Below, in pieces: positions 1 through 11,755 of a stretch of 64,000 bases of DNA. Numbering within the stretch: the stretch's first letter is position 1; each line of letters begins with the position of its first letter. The DNA is taken from the NCBI GenBank assembly GCA_963580455.1, contig OY756958.1, positions 6,708,501-6,772,500 of the forward strand, given 5' to 3'. Below the pieces are notes generated by a model, which searched no databases, was not told the DNA's origin, and saw nothing but the letters and a program-made list of their open reading frames with translations. The translations under genes and the position numbers were made by a program. This stretch comes from Euonymus europaeus. Taxonomy: Eukaryota > Streptophyta > Magnoliopsida > Celastrales > Celastraceae.

Positions 1-1412
1 AATCATATTAGGTTTTCTCTCTTTAGAACAATCAAAGAGTAGTCCAAAGAATCGATAAATTGAAAACATACGGAAGATTCAGGACTTATAAGGCTTAGGG
101 ATTTTATGAACAATGAAGACTTAACAAAGGAAGAGAAGCAATATCCCTATCTCTTTGTCGACAGTACACAAACTCCTATCAGCAATGCATTTATCCTTTG
201 AGTAAATTCACTTAGCATGCATTTTGTTGAGAGTATGTCTGATAGCTTATAAGCTGGCAGATAAGCTGTGTAGCGTTTGAGATATCAAATAAGTTGTGTG
301 TTGTTTGTTAGAGCGTAAGTTTTAAATTTTAATAGTGTATAATCTGTCAATTTACTATTAGGGGTATGTAAACTAGTTTAATAATGAAATAAAATTTATT
401 GAATATGGGTCTTGTTGGAAAGAGCTTTATGCGTTGAGTTCGAATATATATTTTTTTCGAAATCTAACATATATTTTGAGAGAAAAAAGGGTAAATGTGT
501 GAGAGAATTGGAAAAATAGAAGAAATTGAGGAATTTTTCTTGGTATGTGATTGATATGATTGTTAATCGATGAAAGTGAGCTTATAAGCTCAGTCACGCC
601 CAACCAAACGCATACTAATCTATTTAATTCATATAAACTCAATTTAATTTCATAGACACAAACCCACTAACATCGCAAATCTCAAAATGTCATGTTCTAA
701 AATCTATCTCATTTCTCTAAAAATCAAGATTCTACCATATTAATCAAGTTTAAATATTACAATCCCACTATGTATTATTTTTCCAAGTTACCCAATCTTT
801 AATTGAATAATTTTTGGTTAAAAAAGTTATTTTGGTTTTTTTTAAAATCAACTAAGAGATCAAATCCCCACTTGATTTTCAAAACCCATACTTAAACCTA
901 ACAATTCAACACAATTAAAGTCTAATTTAACTAATAAAACAAGAAAAATACTCATTGAATCAAAATCCTCAAATTCCATAAAACCCTAGAATCTCTAGAT
1001 TGTTGAATCACTAGGAAATGGTTGGAATCCTTACCAAATGGTGAAGGAAGTCAGATATTGAACTCCAAATCAAGCTTGGTGAGGATTTTGGTGGCAAAAA
1101 AGTTCAACAAGAACAAGAGAGAATATGGGTTAGAGAGAGAGAATCCATAAAATGATAAGGAATTGTTGAGTGAATTTGACCTAAAAAAGAGGAGAAAATA
1201 GTGTGTTGTTGTAGAGCTCGCCTTTGCTTTTGTTATTTCAAAACAAAAGGAATGAAGTTTCAAACTTCACCCAGTTGAAGTCTGATGAAGGTTTTTTTTC
1301 TTCTAATTCCTCCTTTTTTTTATATTAACACAAACAAAACTATACTTATATATATATATAGAGAGAGAGACCCACCATACATATATATATATATAACGGG
1401 AAGGATCTGACA
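1..1412 (-). repeat. LTR of an LTR retrotransposon (family A), cut by window start
   Basis: Read on the minus strand, this stretch begins TGTCAGATCC at 1,412 and runs past position 1. It matches the solo LTR at 30,343-32,239 over several hundred bases in the opposite orientation. Shared landmarks include the block around 880-1,080 (a conserved 'gaattgtt(a/g)ggttta' stretch and a 'caccaag..cttcaccaag' type stretch) and a 'gtcgacaaagag' block near 150-165. The two copies are clearly diverged. The left LTR end lies outside the window, so solo LTR and full element cannot be told apart. An extra segment at about 180-612 is absent from the other copy. Confidence 0.6.
180..612. mobile_element. Possible MITE-like insertion inside the family A LTR
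   Basis: This segment has no counterpart in the related LTR at 30.3-32.2 kb, while homology resumes on both sides. It carries 'cttataagct' palindromic motifs near both ends (about 245 and 580) and a 'gtttggttgggcg' type stretch on the minus strand, which resembles plant hAT-type MITEs. Clean terminal inverted repeats and a target duplication were not identified, so the edges are approximate. Confidence 0.3.
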
Positions 1413-2560
1413 AGTAGGGAAGAAACTAAGCTATTGGATTCCGTTAAGGATTTGAGGCTTGTGATCTTCACAGAGAATCAGCAAACTCAATATATAAATT
1501 GGACTCGACAGACTAATAGTCCTAAGTCGTATTGATTATAACAGAGAAGAAGGGGAAGAAGAATAGAGATCTATAAACATAAAATTAAGTAGAGCAAGAA
1601 TAGAAACATAAATAAATATAGCAAAGCTAAAGCAATAGCAATGTCAAGCATTATAAAATAAATGAAGAACAAAAAGAACAATAAAGAACATAAAAATTTC
1701 TGGGCTTTATAACCACAGGCGGCAGAGCCGACCGTTTGTGGCCGTCAAAGATTAAAGAAAATAAAACAATAAGAGAGGCGGTAGAACCAGCCATATAAGA
1801 ACAAGAAATTAAACAGTAAGAGAGGCGGTAGAACCAGCCATATAAAGATGAACAAATTAAGCAATAAAGGCGGTTAAACCAGCCATAAATATTATTAGAT
1901 GTATTCAAAAGACTATAAGTAACTAAACTGGATTGACTTACAGACTTTTGAATGCTTGCTTGCAGTTACATTGAGAGGAGGGAACCCTGTGGTTCCCGTT
2001 TTTGATAAGAGAGAGAGTTTTGGGAGGAGAAGTTGAGAGAATTCTAAGATGTAACTAGGATGCCCAAAGATAAGCCAAAAGATGATAAACTAAGGCATAG
2101 GTGATCTCTTTTATAGATGAAGAGATTACCTTTAAAATGATTAAAAGAAAGAAATAAAAATAAAAGTGGAACTTCAATAGTGGTCTTTGTCTCCCACCTT
2201 TTGGAGTATGATTTCCATTTTGTGCTTTTGTGGAAAAGCAATAACCTTGTCTTCTTGTCCATGATTGTGTGGTTTTACCAAATGGTAAAAATTGTTCCCA
2301 TAAGGGAATAATGGTATTTTTAGCAAATACACAACTTTCAACGGATTTGACAGTTTCTTTACCACCTGCCGTTTAAGGTGGAATAGCTAAGTCGATTAAC
2401 CCAGACTTAGTTAGGTACCTTGTAGGATTTTTGAGTTTTTAAGCAAAACTTCCAGCTTTCAACGGATTTGGTTAATTCTTTACCACCTACCGTTTGAGGT
2501 GGAATAGTCAAGCCATAACTGGGCTTGATCAGTTTTCTTCACCTAGAAGATCATCTGAGT
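1413..2560 (-). promoter_or_regulatory. Non-coding leader/promoter-like region of the pararetrovirus-like element
   Basis: No convincing coding sequence is seen. On the minus strand a TATA-box-like CTATAAAAGAG lies at about 2,110-2,120, in front of a leader-like stretch. Three imperfect copies of GGCGGTAGAACCAGCCATA occur at about 1,778, 1,825 and 1,867 (plus-strand reading). Two copies of a block containing 'tttaccacct.ccgttt.aggtggaatag' lie near 2,336-2,388 and 2,455-2,507. The region follows the minus-strand ORF ending near 2,540, so it may be a terminal or intergenic control region of that element. A 3' LTR is the alternative, but no partner copy exists on the other side. Confidence 0.35.
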
Positions 2561-3884
2561 TAAAACTCTTTTTTGAATATGAATCTGATGATTTTTCAGA
2601 ATGGCCTTTAAGTTTTGATAAAGTCTTTTGCAGAAGATGAGCAAGTTCATCTTCTGATGTGGCTGAAACTAATTTGGAACTGATAAAGGATTTCATCCCA
2701 AGTAAATGGTGTTCTGATTTGTCAGATTGGTTGGATGATAATCATTTAAGTACATTTTCAGGATGGGCTCTTGTGACATCAAATTTATCCCACCATTTGG
2801 TTCGATAAACCCGGACTAAATATGGCGGAGTTGCAGGTTCTGTATGAATTTTATATTGCCAATTTGTAATCCAAGAAATGGCAAAGATTGAGAAGAAATA
2901 TAATAAGGGGGGTATGGCCATGTCCTTGGGTTTATAACGAGATCGGAAAACATCATATACTTCTTTGACAGTTGTAGGTAAAATTTCTTGGAGCGGTCCA
3001 AAGTGCCACCACCATTCATTAAACCAATGGGAAAAATGATAAGTTTGATTAACTTTAAATTGGAAAAACCATGAATGTCGTTGTTCAGAGTTTTGGAGTA
3101 AAAAAGCTTTACTCCAAGCCTCTTGATAATCCTAATAAGAAAACCCTGAAGGTTTGTAATTGACTGAAAATTGTTTTAATAAGGGTAACTCTTGTCCCCA
3201 CATTGCTGGAGTTAAAACTTTTAAAATCTGAAATGTGCAATGTGTGAGTACTGAAGTTTGTGGGTTGTTGTACTTCTTCATGGAAATTGAATCAGTATCA
3301 ATTAAAATAAATTCATAAATTTTTTGATTTCTATTTAAATCTTGTGGCACATAATGCCAATCTTTAGGGAAGATCTTGGAAACCACTGCTTTTGGATCTT
3401 CACAATGAAATTCTCTTTCCATAAGAACAACCTTTTGAAAAATTTGTTTATCAAAATATTTTGATACATAAGTAAAAGGTTGGGTTTGATTTTGTGTTAA
3501 AGCCATACTGGCAGCAGTTTTTAAAACAGGCTCAGAAATGACTAAAGCTGAACTAATGGGTGGCTTTTGTGCTTGGATTGTCAATGCAACCTCAGGTGTT
3601 GTTTGTGAAGATGAGACCCATTCCAAAAGGAATGGATTGTTTAAAATCTCTTGAGGAATTGGAGATTGGGGTTGCGGATCAGTAGATATTACCTCTTTAC
3701 CTTTTGATTTGGCTTGGATAAGAGCTAATTTCTGATCTTCTTCATTAGCAATATCAGCCCATGATTTTTTGGGGAGGATTGGTGTCGTATCCAAAGTATA
3801 AGATTCCTTGGAGAGCCTCTGCATTTGAGACCGTGTTGCTGGTGGAGACATCCTTCCTCTTCCTCTTCTAGAGGAAGTGCTCAT
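2540..3884 (-). pseudogene. Second ORF of the pararetrovirus-like element, interrupted by one stop
   Basis: The frame opens at ATG 3,884 with a basic start (MSTSSRRGRGRMS) and runs 250 codons to a TAG at 3,132-3,134. The same frame then stays open to about 2,540, giving roughly 450 codons overall. The part beyond the stop is rich in Trp/Phe, with 'HSWFFQF', 'HWFNEWWWHFGP' and 'KWWDKF' motifs. I recall similar Trp-rich proteins next to caulimovirid-like zinc-knuckle/protease ORFs in plant genomes, but I cannot name a function. A TATA-like CTATAAATG lies just upstream (about 3,918-3,926), between this ORF and the protease region, so separate transcription is possible. It is probably a decayed copy. 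Confidence 0.5.
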
Positions 3885-3914
3885 TTTTTCTGTTATAAGA
3901 CAATGGAGTGAGCA

Positions 3915-6662
3915 TTCATTTATAGAGAGATTGATAGGTTTTGTAGGTTTTTGTAAAAAAGGGAAAAATAATTTTTTGCCACATAAAGTAGTATGAATGC
4001 CATCATTACTTGAAAGGGTTTAATAAGATCAAGAAATGGTGTCCCTAAAATAACATATTTTGTGATGTTTTGAGCACCAAGAAAATCAGTATGAAATTTG
4101 ATATCAGAATTTCCGATTGTAACCTTGGATAATTTGTATAGAATCTTAAGTTGTTCACCTATTGCAGACTTTATACCCTCAATTGTTTTTTTCCAAAAAC
4201 AACAAGGAACTAAATCAGAACGAAGACAATTTAAATCTGCACCAGAATCAACTAAGGCAATAGTATCAAAAGAATAATCTTTTTGAATAACAATTGTAAT
4301 TCTGATGAACCATTTTGACTAGTTACTTGAGTTAATAATCCAATAAAGGGTTGGTCATTTTTGTAAGAACTTTCCACTAAAATTCCGTCTGTTTCTAGTT
4401 TATTAATTCTTTCATCTTCATCTAGATCACTAAGTGATTCAGGTGTAACTATGCCTTTTCCTTTATCAATAATAGAGATTAATTGGTTTATTTTCCATCG
4501 ATCATTTCTTTGTTGACGCCTAAGAGTGTTAAGTTCGATTCTTATTTTAGTGACCTCTACCTGGAGGTGTTGAAGATCGGGAGCAGAAGAAGGTCCTTTT
4601 TTTTATCATGTTTGAATAAAATTTCTTTCAGATTATAGGTTGCTTTTGGTGGAGCAATCTTAATATCAGAATTAAATAAATTTTGTTTTAATTTATCCAG
4701 GTAAGCTAACTTGACTGTGGAATCATCAATGTGATTAACAACTTCTAAAAGGAATTCTTGATCCCTAGAAAGCATGTTTATCTCAGGGTCAGAAGATGAA
4801 GAAGGGATATCATCAAATTGATTTTCATTATCAGAAGGAGATAAATATGAATCATCATTAGTGTCTAAAAGAATTAAATCTAATTTTGCAATAATTGTAT
4901 CATTTAATTCAAATTCATTAATCCTTTGACAAACTCTACAATATTTGGCATAGTGGCCTGGTTTATTGTACTTGTAACAATTATTATTAAGAGATTTAGA
5001 ATTGTCCGGTTGAGGGTTAGATTTTGCTTTTGTTTCTTCTCTCTTCCTGGGAGAAGATTTTCGAGTAAAAGAATTTTTAAGAAATCTAGATCGAAAGTTA
5101 GATCTGGAATAATGAAGTTTTTTGGAATAAGAAGATTTCTTGGGAGAAGAATCTTTTTGTTTGGAACAATTTTCTTCAAAACCAAACTGCTTGCAGAAAG
5201 ATCCGAGTTCATTTCTAGACTTGGTTTGTTCATATTTTAATTGTTTTTGTAGCTTAATATCAGAACATAATTATAACCCTACCTTTTGAATGTAATTTAC
5301 CAAATCACCATAGGTTAACTGATCACAAGGAATTTGGTTGTTGTGTAAAGATTTAATCTTTTCACGCACCTTGTCACCTAATAATATTGGAAGACCTGCT
5401 AAGAATTTTTCTTTCCAGAAAGGTTGGTTGTTGTCAGGACGCATCATAACTCTGGTTAAGAAGGTATCTTTGTATTGGCGAAAATCATGAAGTTTTCTGC
5501 ATATTAAATTAGCTAAGAGTTTAGAAGACCTATCTCTGATGCTAGAAGGATCTGCTAAGAAATGTTTTGAAATTAAAAAGATAAGTATGGCAACAGCATC
5601 CTGGATTTCGACGCCTAATTCTGTTTTGATAATTGTACCGTCAGAAGCAGTTTTAAAAGCATTAAGAATTTCATTTTGTTCAGCAGATGTAAGATGGTAA
5701 TCCCACCATCCCTTTAACTGTCATGTAAAACCAGCAATGATTAAGTTGGCAATTGCTTGGTCAGTTGTATCCATTTTTGTTTTGTAAGCATTGCTAACCA
5801 TTGTCATTTGTTATAATAAATTAAGGATATTATAGTCTGACATTCCATCTATATTCCATTCATAAATGGTATCAACATTATATTTCATTTGATTTGTTTG
5901 TTTTTCTTCTAACAGAATATCTGGTGGAGTGGTTTTAGAATTGTAAAGTTTTTGAGGAGTTTGCGATGTCATTTTATTGACTTCAAAGTCAGAATTAGTT
6001 GGGGTATCCCCCATTTTATCAAGATTATTGATAGCTGGAGTTGTAGATGATGTAGGAGGAGTTTCAGGAATTTGTAAGGAAGGAAAATGATTAAGAGTGA
6101 CAGTAAGTTCCTGCAATTTTTTCTCCTTAATTTCTTGTAATTTTCTTTCTATGGCAGACATAAAATCAGTATCCTGAGGAGCTAATGTTTTGGCTAATTT
6201 GGGGGCTATCTCATATGGTTTAAACATTGGTTTGTCTGAACTTTTTGGTAATGGTTGGCTTTTGAACATAATCTTCGATCCTAGTAACTGTTGACCAATT
6301 GTAGATAGATGTTGATTTGTAAAATTATTTTGTTCTACAATACCTTTGAATTCCTCAACTTTGGATACTTTAAATGGCGTAGCAATAACAGAATAATTCT
6401 TATAATCTAGCTTTAGTTGGGTCAAAGGTGGATGTTCAGACTCAACAACAGTTTTTTGAGTATTATCATACCATGTCTGAACCCTAGTAGTAGTATTGAT
6501 GGATTTTGAAGAATCTAAAGATTTGGTGGATTTTGAAGTAAAAGGATAAGTAGCCCAGTCAATGCGGGGGTCATCTAAAGATAATTCAAAATATTCAAAA
6601 AATGGTACTTGTTGCAGCTCAAGCTCATCTATCATTAATCTTGTTGCAGCTCGCACCATCAA
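3915..6662 (-). pseudogene. Endogenous caulimovirid-like coat/zinc-knuckle/protease region, decayed
   Basis: Read on the minus strand, pieces follow in polyprotein order. First is an open stretch of 283 codons (6,662-5,811) that is Ser/Thr-rich. Next is a coat-protein-like region (about 5,800-5,240) with motifs such as NQPFWKEKF and LTYGDLVNYIQK. A basic region and a zinc knuckle follow at about 4,935-4,985, where the second Cys is a Tyr (CYKYNKPGHYAKYC). Last is an aspartic protease with the catalytic DSGA motif near 4,240 and a downstream LGTPFL motif. Several stops and frame changes break the reading frame. After the protease the frame ends near 3,920 instead of entering a reverse transcriptase. 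The family call rests on the remembered layout of Caulimoviridae; a non-autonomous LTR element is the alternative. Confidence 0.5.
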
Positions 6663-6904
6663 ATCAGCACCCTAACACGTTAGCATGCGTCAATGACTTA
6701 TACTTATGAAGTAAATAATAGTAAACAAGTAAGCATAAATGTTATGTTGCAAAAACTGAAATTCTAGTTCAGTTGTTCAAATTACCCATGTGAGTAGTAC
6801 AACCACTAAAGTCGTCATCCGCTTCAAAAGTTTATGTGTTATGAGCCGATTGAGATGCGCTGTTAGAATAGGAAAAATAATGTTAGTGTATTTTATTTAA
6901 AAAA

Positions 6905-7985
6905 ATACTATAATCTCTACAATAGACTTACTTGTTATTAAGCATTGGAGAATTTCTTTTATCATGTGCTTCTCCACTGCAACCATGGCAACCCTAATAT
7001 TCTTAGTCGCAATTTCTTTACCACCTTAAAGCCTCTTCCCACATCCCTTTGCCCTTACTTTTTTTCGATCATTAAAAATATGTCTTCGCTGAGAAGTGCT
7101 AAGTGTAGAAGATTGTCCTCCATCATATAATGACATCGACTTGAGATTGCGTTGAAGTGACTCGAATGTTTCAATACTGAACATTGTCTTTGTCACTAGT
7201 TTTTCATTGATTTCTTTGTGGTCCAAACATGGCTCTTGGTGTCTTTGGCACTTTAATCTCTAGTAAACCTCACAACGAAGTCCATTAAAGTACTTGAAAA
7301 ATGAGTGCGAACTCTCTACAGGTTGACTACTTGACATACCTACATAATGCACAATAATTATATCACCTATGATTGAGTAAAATGTGCAACAAAAAAATCA
7401 GCAAATATTAAATTAACATACTCATAGAGAATGTATCATTTACATATGCAGGAATCCACATGGATCGAAGGTCATATAATGCTCTCAACCACCCATTTGT
7501 GCACAATCAACTTTGCTCGACAACATTAACCCATTGAACATCAAACTCCTCTCGACTCTCAGAATTCCATATGCATCTATGAAATTGCTGATAATTATCC
7601 CTCCATTTCACAGAATCTAGTTTCTCAAAAAAGTTCATCAAGATGTGCCACATGCAATATCGATGTACAATGTGTGACAGTACTTCAGCTATGGCTTTAC
7701 TCATTGCAGGATCTTGATCTGTAATGATCATTTTAGGTGAATCTAATGCCATGGATGTTAGGAACTGATGCAAAAGCCACTTGAAAGACTCAGTTGCTTC
7801 ATCACTTAAAAATTCACAAGCAAAGAGAGTAGTTTGCGCATGATGATTAATTTCATTTTTCTTGTAAAGGTTAGTAAACATTCAAATACTAGAACCAGCC
7901 TCCCTAGCATATTCATTGTAAAATGTGTATGCTTCATCCAAAGATTCAAACTCTTTCCCAATTTTTAGCTTCTTTTCAACCATGG
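6905..7985 (-). pseudogene. FAR1/FRS (MULE-derived transposase) relic
   Basis: On the minus strand there is the start of a FAR1-type DNA-binding domain (GKEFESLDEAYTFYNEYARE, about 7,970-7,890). It is followed almost directly by the MULE transposase domain (7,881-7,507), with FLSDEATESFKWLL, the Asp-containing IITDQDPAM and HRYCMWHI. GWLRALYDLRSMWIPAYV follows at about 7,490-7,440, then the C-terminal VRAKGCGKRL stretch near 7,030. Most of the DNA-binding domain and its link to the transposase core are missing, and stops and frame changes occur. FAR1/FRS proteins are transposase-derived transcription factors; this copy looks dead. No terminal inverted repeats were identified. Confidence 0.7.
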
Positions 7986-8129
7986 TCATCAGTAACAATC
8001 TGGTTCTGCAATACTCTAGGTTAATTACAAAATACAAGCCAATCAATACAATATACAAGCCACTCAACAATGCTTTAGCCAATGAAAGGAAAACACAAGT
8101 CTCCATCTTCATATTTCTCCACATATTGC

Positions 8130-8890
8130 AGTATGTGCGATTTTATTTACAACTCTCCATCTATGATTTTATTAGTATACTAGTCACGACTAATAGTGTA
8201 AGGAAAAATAACACAAATGGAGCATGGTTATTTAGTTTATCAGTAATACTTTGATATATTCCTAGTTCTATCATTTCTTTAACATATATATTGTTATTAC
8301 TTTGGTAATTGCATAAATACATTATTCAAACAAAACGGCCAGACTACTAGTACATTATCTTTAATCTAATTATATTATTTTATCATCACACATACTATAA
8401 ATATATTTCTCTAGCACTAAATACATTATTTTTTGACACTGTATAAACAAAAATACATTAAATTAATTTCAATAATTGGGGATTCGAGAAGCACGCAGAA
8501 CTACAAAGTTTTAAAGAGATATAGTGTCACTACTCCATGGAAAATTGGTTGTGACATGTTAGAAAATTTGACCTACTATATTCTGTACATTAGATCTTCC
8601 CCCTGAACTATGTGAGATTTAAATCACTAAGCCACTTCGACAACTGGTGCGACCAAGGTTGTTTTGGATAGACTTGTCTCACTCGCCCACTCGAGCCGAG
8701 TACTACATTTTTACATGGAAGGATAAAATGTGAGAACTTTATTCCAATAGGAAAAATTCAAAAATAATTTTACAAATAAGGACAAAAAGAATAAATTGAC
8801 CAAACTATCCTTCTTTATTGTTCTTTGTTCCCTTTTCTTCCTCTTTCTTCTTTCTTGCGCCACCATATGGGAAGTTGGTCGTTCAACGAC
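8130..8890. other. AT-rich stretch with no recognised feature
   Basis: No open frame with a recognisable domain, no LTR end and no repeat partner elsewhere in the window was seen here. Confidence 0.5.
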
Positions 8891-8892
8891 CA

Positions 8893-10136
8893 TTTTCGAT
8901 GAACGAAGTATTGAAATGAAGCTCTAGGTCATCCCGACCAAAGGCCAATCATCACCGATCATCGATTATCACTTGATTTGCTGAAAAGCTTCATGAAATC
9001 AAGTTTGCCATTTGGAAAAGAGTTTGATATGACCAATTTGGCCAATGTCGGAGACCATCAGCAGCACCACCAATCAACTCCTCTGACCAAGACGTATCAT
9101 ATTTGGAACTCGATCAAGTAAAATGGGTGAAAATTATTCTGGATTTAGATATGATTATATGATATTAGTTTCAAATCTGCTGATATTATATTTGTTTCAT
9201 ATATGTTGATATTATATTTTCGACTACTATTTTCGATGAACGAAGTATTGAAATGAAGTATAAGGTCAACCTAAAAAATCTTTGTTAAATCAAGGTCGCC
9301 ACTTGACAAATAGTTCTATTCAACAAATCTTCTAATGTCGGTGACCATCAACACCACCAGACCAAGGTGCATCAGATTTGGACCTCGATCAGGTAAAATG
9401 AGTGAAAATTATTTTGGATTTAGATATGATCATATGATATATGTTTCAGATCTGTAAATATTATATATGTTTCAGATATGCTGATATTATATCTTCGACC
9501 AATATTTTCGGGGAACAAAGTATCGAAATGAAACTTTAGGTCAATCCAACAAAAGCCCAAACATCACCAACTTTCGACTATCACTTAAGTCGCCAAAAAA
9601 GCTTCATGAAATTAGGGTCACCATTTAAAAAAGAGTTTGACCCGACCAATCTAGCCAACATCGGCAACCATCAACTCCCCATACCAAAGCGCATAAGCTT
9701 TTGACCTCGATTAGATAAAATAAGTGAAAATTGTTCTAGATTTAGATATGCAAATATTATATCTATTTCAGATCTATTACTATTATATATGTTTAAACAA
9801 AAAATTTACATGTCTCTTCGATCAATATTTTCGGGGAACGAAGTATCGAAATGAAGCTTTAGGTCAACCAACAAAAGCCCAAACATCACCAACTTTCGAC
9901 TATCACTTAAGTCGCCAAAAAAGCTTCATGCAATTAGGGTCCCATTTGAAAAAGAGTTTGACCCGACCAATCTAGCCAACTTCGGCAATCATCAACTCCC
10001 CATACCAAAGCGCATCGGATTTTGACCTCGATCAGATAAAATAAGTGAAAATTGTTCTAGATTTAGATCTGCAAATATTATATCTATTTCAGATCTATTA
10101 CTATTATATATGTTTAAACAAAAAATTTACGTGTCA
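8893..10136 (+). repeat. Four-copy tandem repeat of about 275-340 bp units
   Basis: The unit starts around 'ttttcg.(t/g)gaacgaagtat.gaaatgaa'. This start recurs at 8,893, 9,230, 9,505 and 9,828, giving spacings of 337, 275 and 323 bases. Each unit continues through a 'cttcatgaaat.a(a/g)g..(g/c)cca' block, a 'gtttga..(c/t)gacca' block and a 'gatttagatatg' block, and ends in AT-rich text. The last two units are the most alike and share a 'tttaaacaaaaaattta' tail (ends near 9,811 and 10,130). No coding content was seen. It could be a small satellite array or internal repeats of an unidentified transposon. Confidence 0.75.
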
Positions 10137-10139
10137 ACC

Positions 10140-11220
10140 TTCATTGTAACGACATTACCAAATAAAATTTTTGTGTTTTAATATTCAAACAGATACAAGA
10201 AAACATATAACATATGAAACATAAAACATATAATGTAGATTCGTGGGTATGCTGGACCACCGTCGTCTGATCACCAATCAAGGCTACCAACCAACCAAAA
10301 AGGAGCATTGGATCATCATGATCAACCCCAAACCATCATTCATCGCCATCAATTGCTGATATCACCAAATTTTGACATAGAAGTCGTGGCTAAAAGTGAA
10401 GGAAAGTGTCTGAACCGGTCATTAGAGACATTGTTGCAAGTAACCACCACAAGAGTGTAACCCAACCATCCCCACCCATAGATTGGCCGGAATAGCCGCC
10501 AGAGAAAGAATATCCGATTTGGGTGTCAGATTGGAAAGATAGGAAGACGAGGGTATTTATGTCAATAAAATAAATGTTTTTAACATTTTTCATTGATCAA
10601 ATATTTTGATGGACCTTATAGAAAAAAACTTATTGGAGTGTCCTTGTTTAAACAAAACTTTTAATGGAGGGACTTTTCACTAATTTTCCCTTTATTTTAA
10701 TTGTAAATACATTATTCTAACACTAATTACATTGTTCTTTGATGTTGTGCATCTTCTTCTTTACCTGCAATTGCATCATCAATGTAAGCCTTTATATTTG
10801 TTGATTTCACATTCACTTATTATATTGGACAAAAATCAATATAATTAAGTCAAAAAAATGAAATTATGCTAGATTGTGCAATACACTTAATTTAAAATAA
10901 TGTAATGACACCGGATTGAAAGCAATATTATCTATAATCAATAAATCTAAAGTCTAATTGAAATAACATGGTAATACATCTCAAAAACACATGTTCAATC
11001 AAAAAAATGTAAATCAACAAATTTTAAAGAATTTCTCTACGAATTTATCAAGTTTGTAGCGTGTTACAACAAATTGCACCCAACAACAAATTTTGAGCAT
11101 AAAAAGGTCAAAATATTTCGATAATGATGAGAAACAAATAAATTTTTTAAAAATCAAAATGATTTCTTGAAGAAACCCAAATACCTTGTTTTTGAAGTTC
11201 ATATGTGTTCGCTCTATTTT
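10140..11220. other. No recognised feature
   Basis: This is AT-rich sequence without a supported gene. Short open stretches on the minus strand show no recognisable motif. Confidence 0.45.
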
Positions 11221-11221
11221 G

Positions 11222-11755
11222 TTGCAGTCTGCCAAAAAAGTCAATCCTGCCCCTTATGGTCGCGAGATAGTTGTGTGAATTTTTTGTTGTTGTTCTTCTT
11301 CTTTTCTCCATGAACTTATAAACCTTTGAGAATTCTTAGACCAACTTCTATTGACGGCATGACTGCATTGATCCAAAAGTTTCTCCAAAATGCCTCATCT
11401 TCTTCAATTGCTAAATAATGGTTAATCGCCGCCCTCATTTAACACAACGACTTCTGAGAAAAAAAATCCTTCATTCTCCATGATAAATTGATTACTGTAA
11501 ATAACGCCGCATCTAGATAGCCAAGATAAACTCCACTTCCTCAATTTTAGGTAATCCATCGAGATCAAGTCTATTTAACAAAATCAGACCGACTACCCTT
11601 TCAGTTGATAACCCCATTTAACCTGGCCCGTATAGATTGAATTCAAATTGATCCATTAATATCACTACACGACCCATGAAATTTGTAATCAAGATAACCT
11701 ATTAACTCGTGTCTCAAACTCAGCACAACCCGTGCATAATTGAGGTGTAAAAAGT
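11222..11755. repeat. Dispersed repeat, copy 1 (partner at 26,643-27,240)
   Basis: Two blocks match the copy at 26.6-27.2 kb in the same orientation: about 11,222-11,275 and about 11,383-11,755. Examples are 'ctccatgataaattgatt' and 'ctcaattttaggtaatccat' in both copies. The sequence between the blocks is unrelated in the two copies. No coding frame or LTR end was recognised, so the element type is unknown. Confidence 0.6.

Noticed and set aside
4926..5240. 104-codon plus-strand frame, Arg/Phe-rich
   Set aside because: It is the opposite-strand shadow of the basic region and zinc knuckle of the pararetrovirus-like element.
8893..10136. CRISPR-like array
   Set aside because: The repeats are about 300 bp with no short spacer pattern, and the DNA is plant nuclear.
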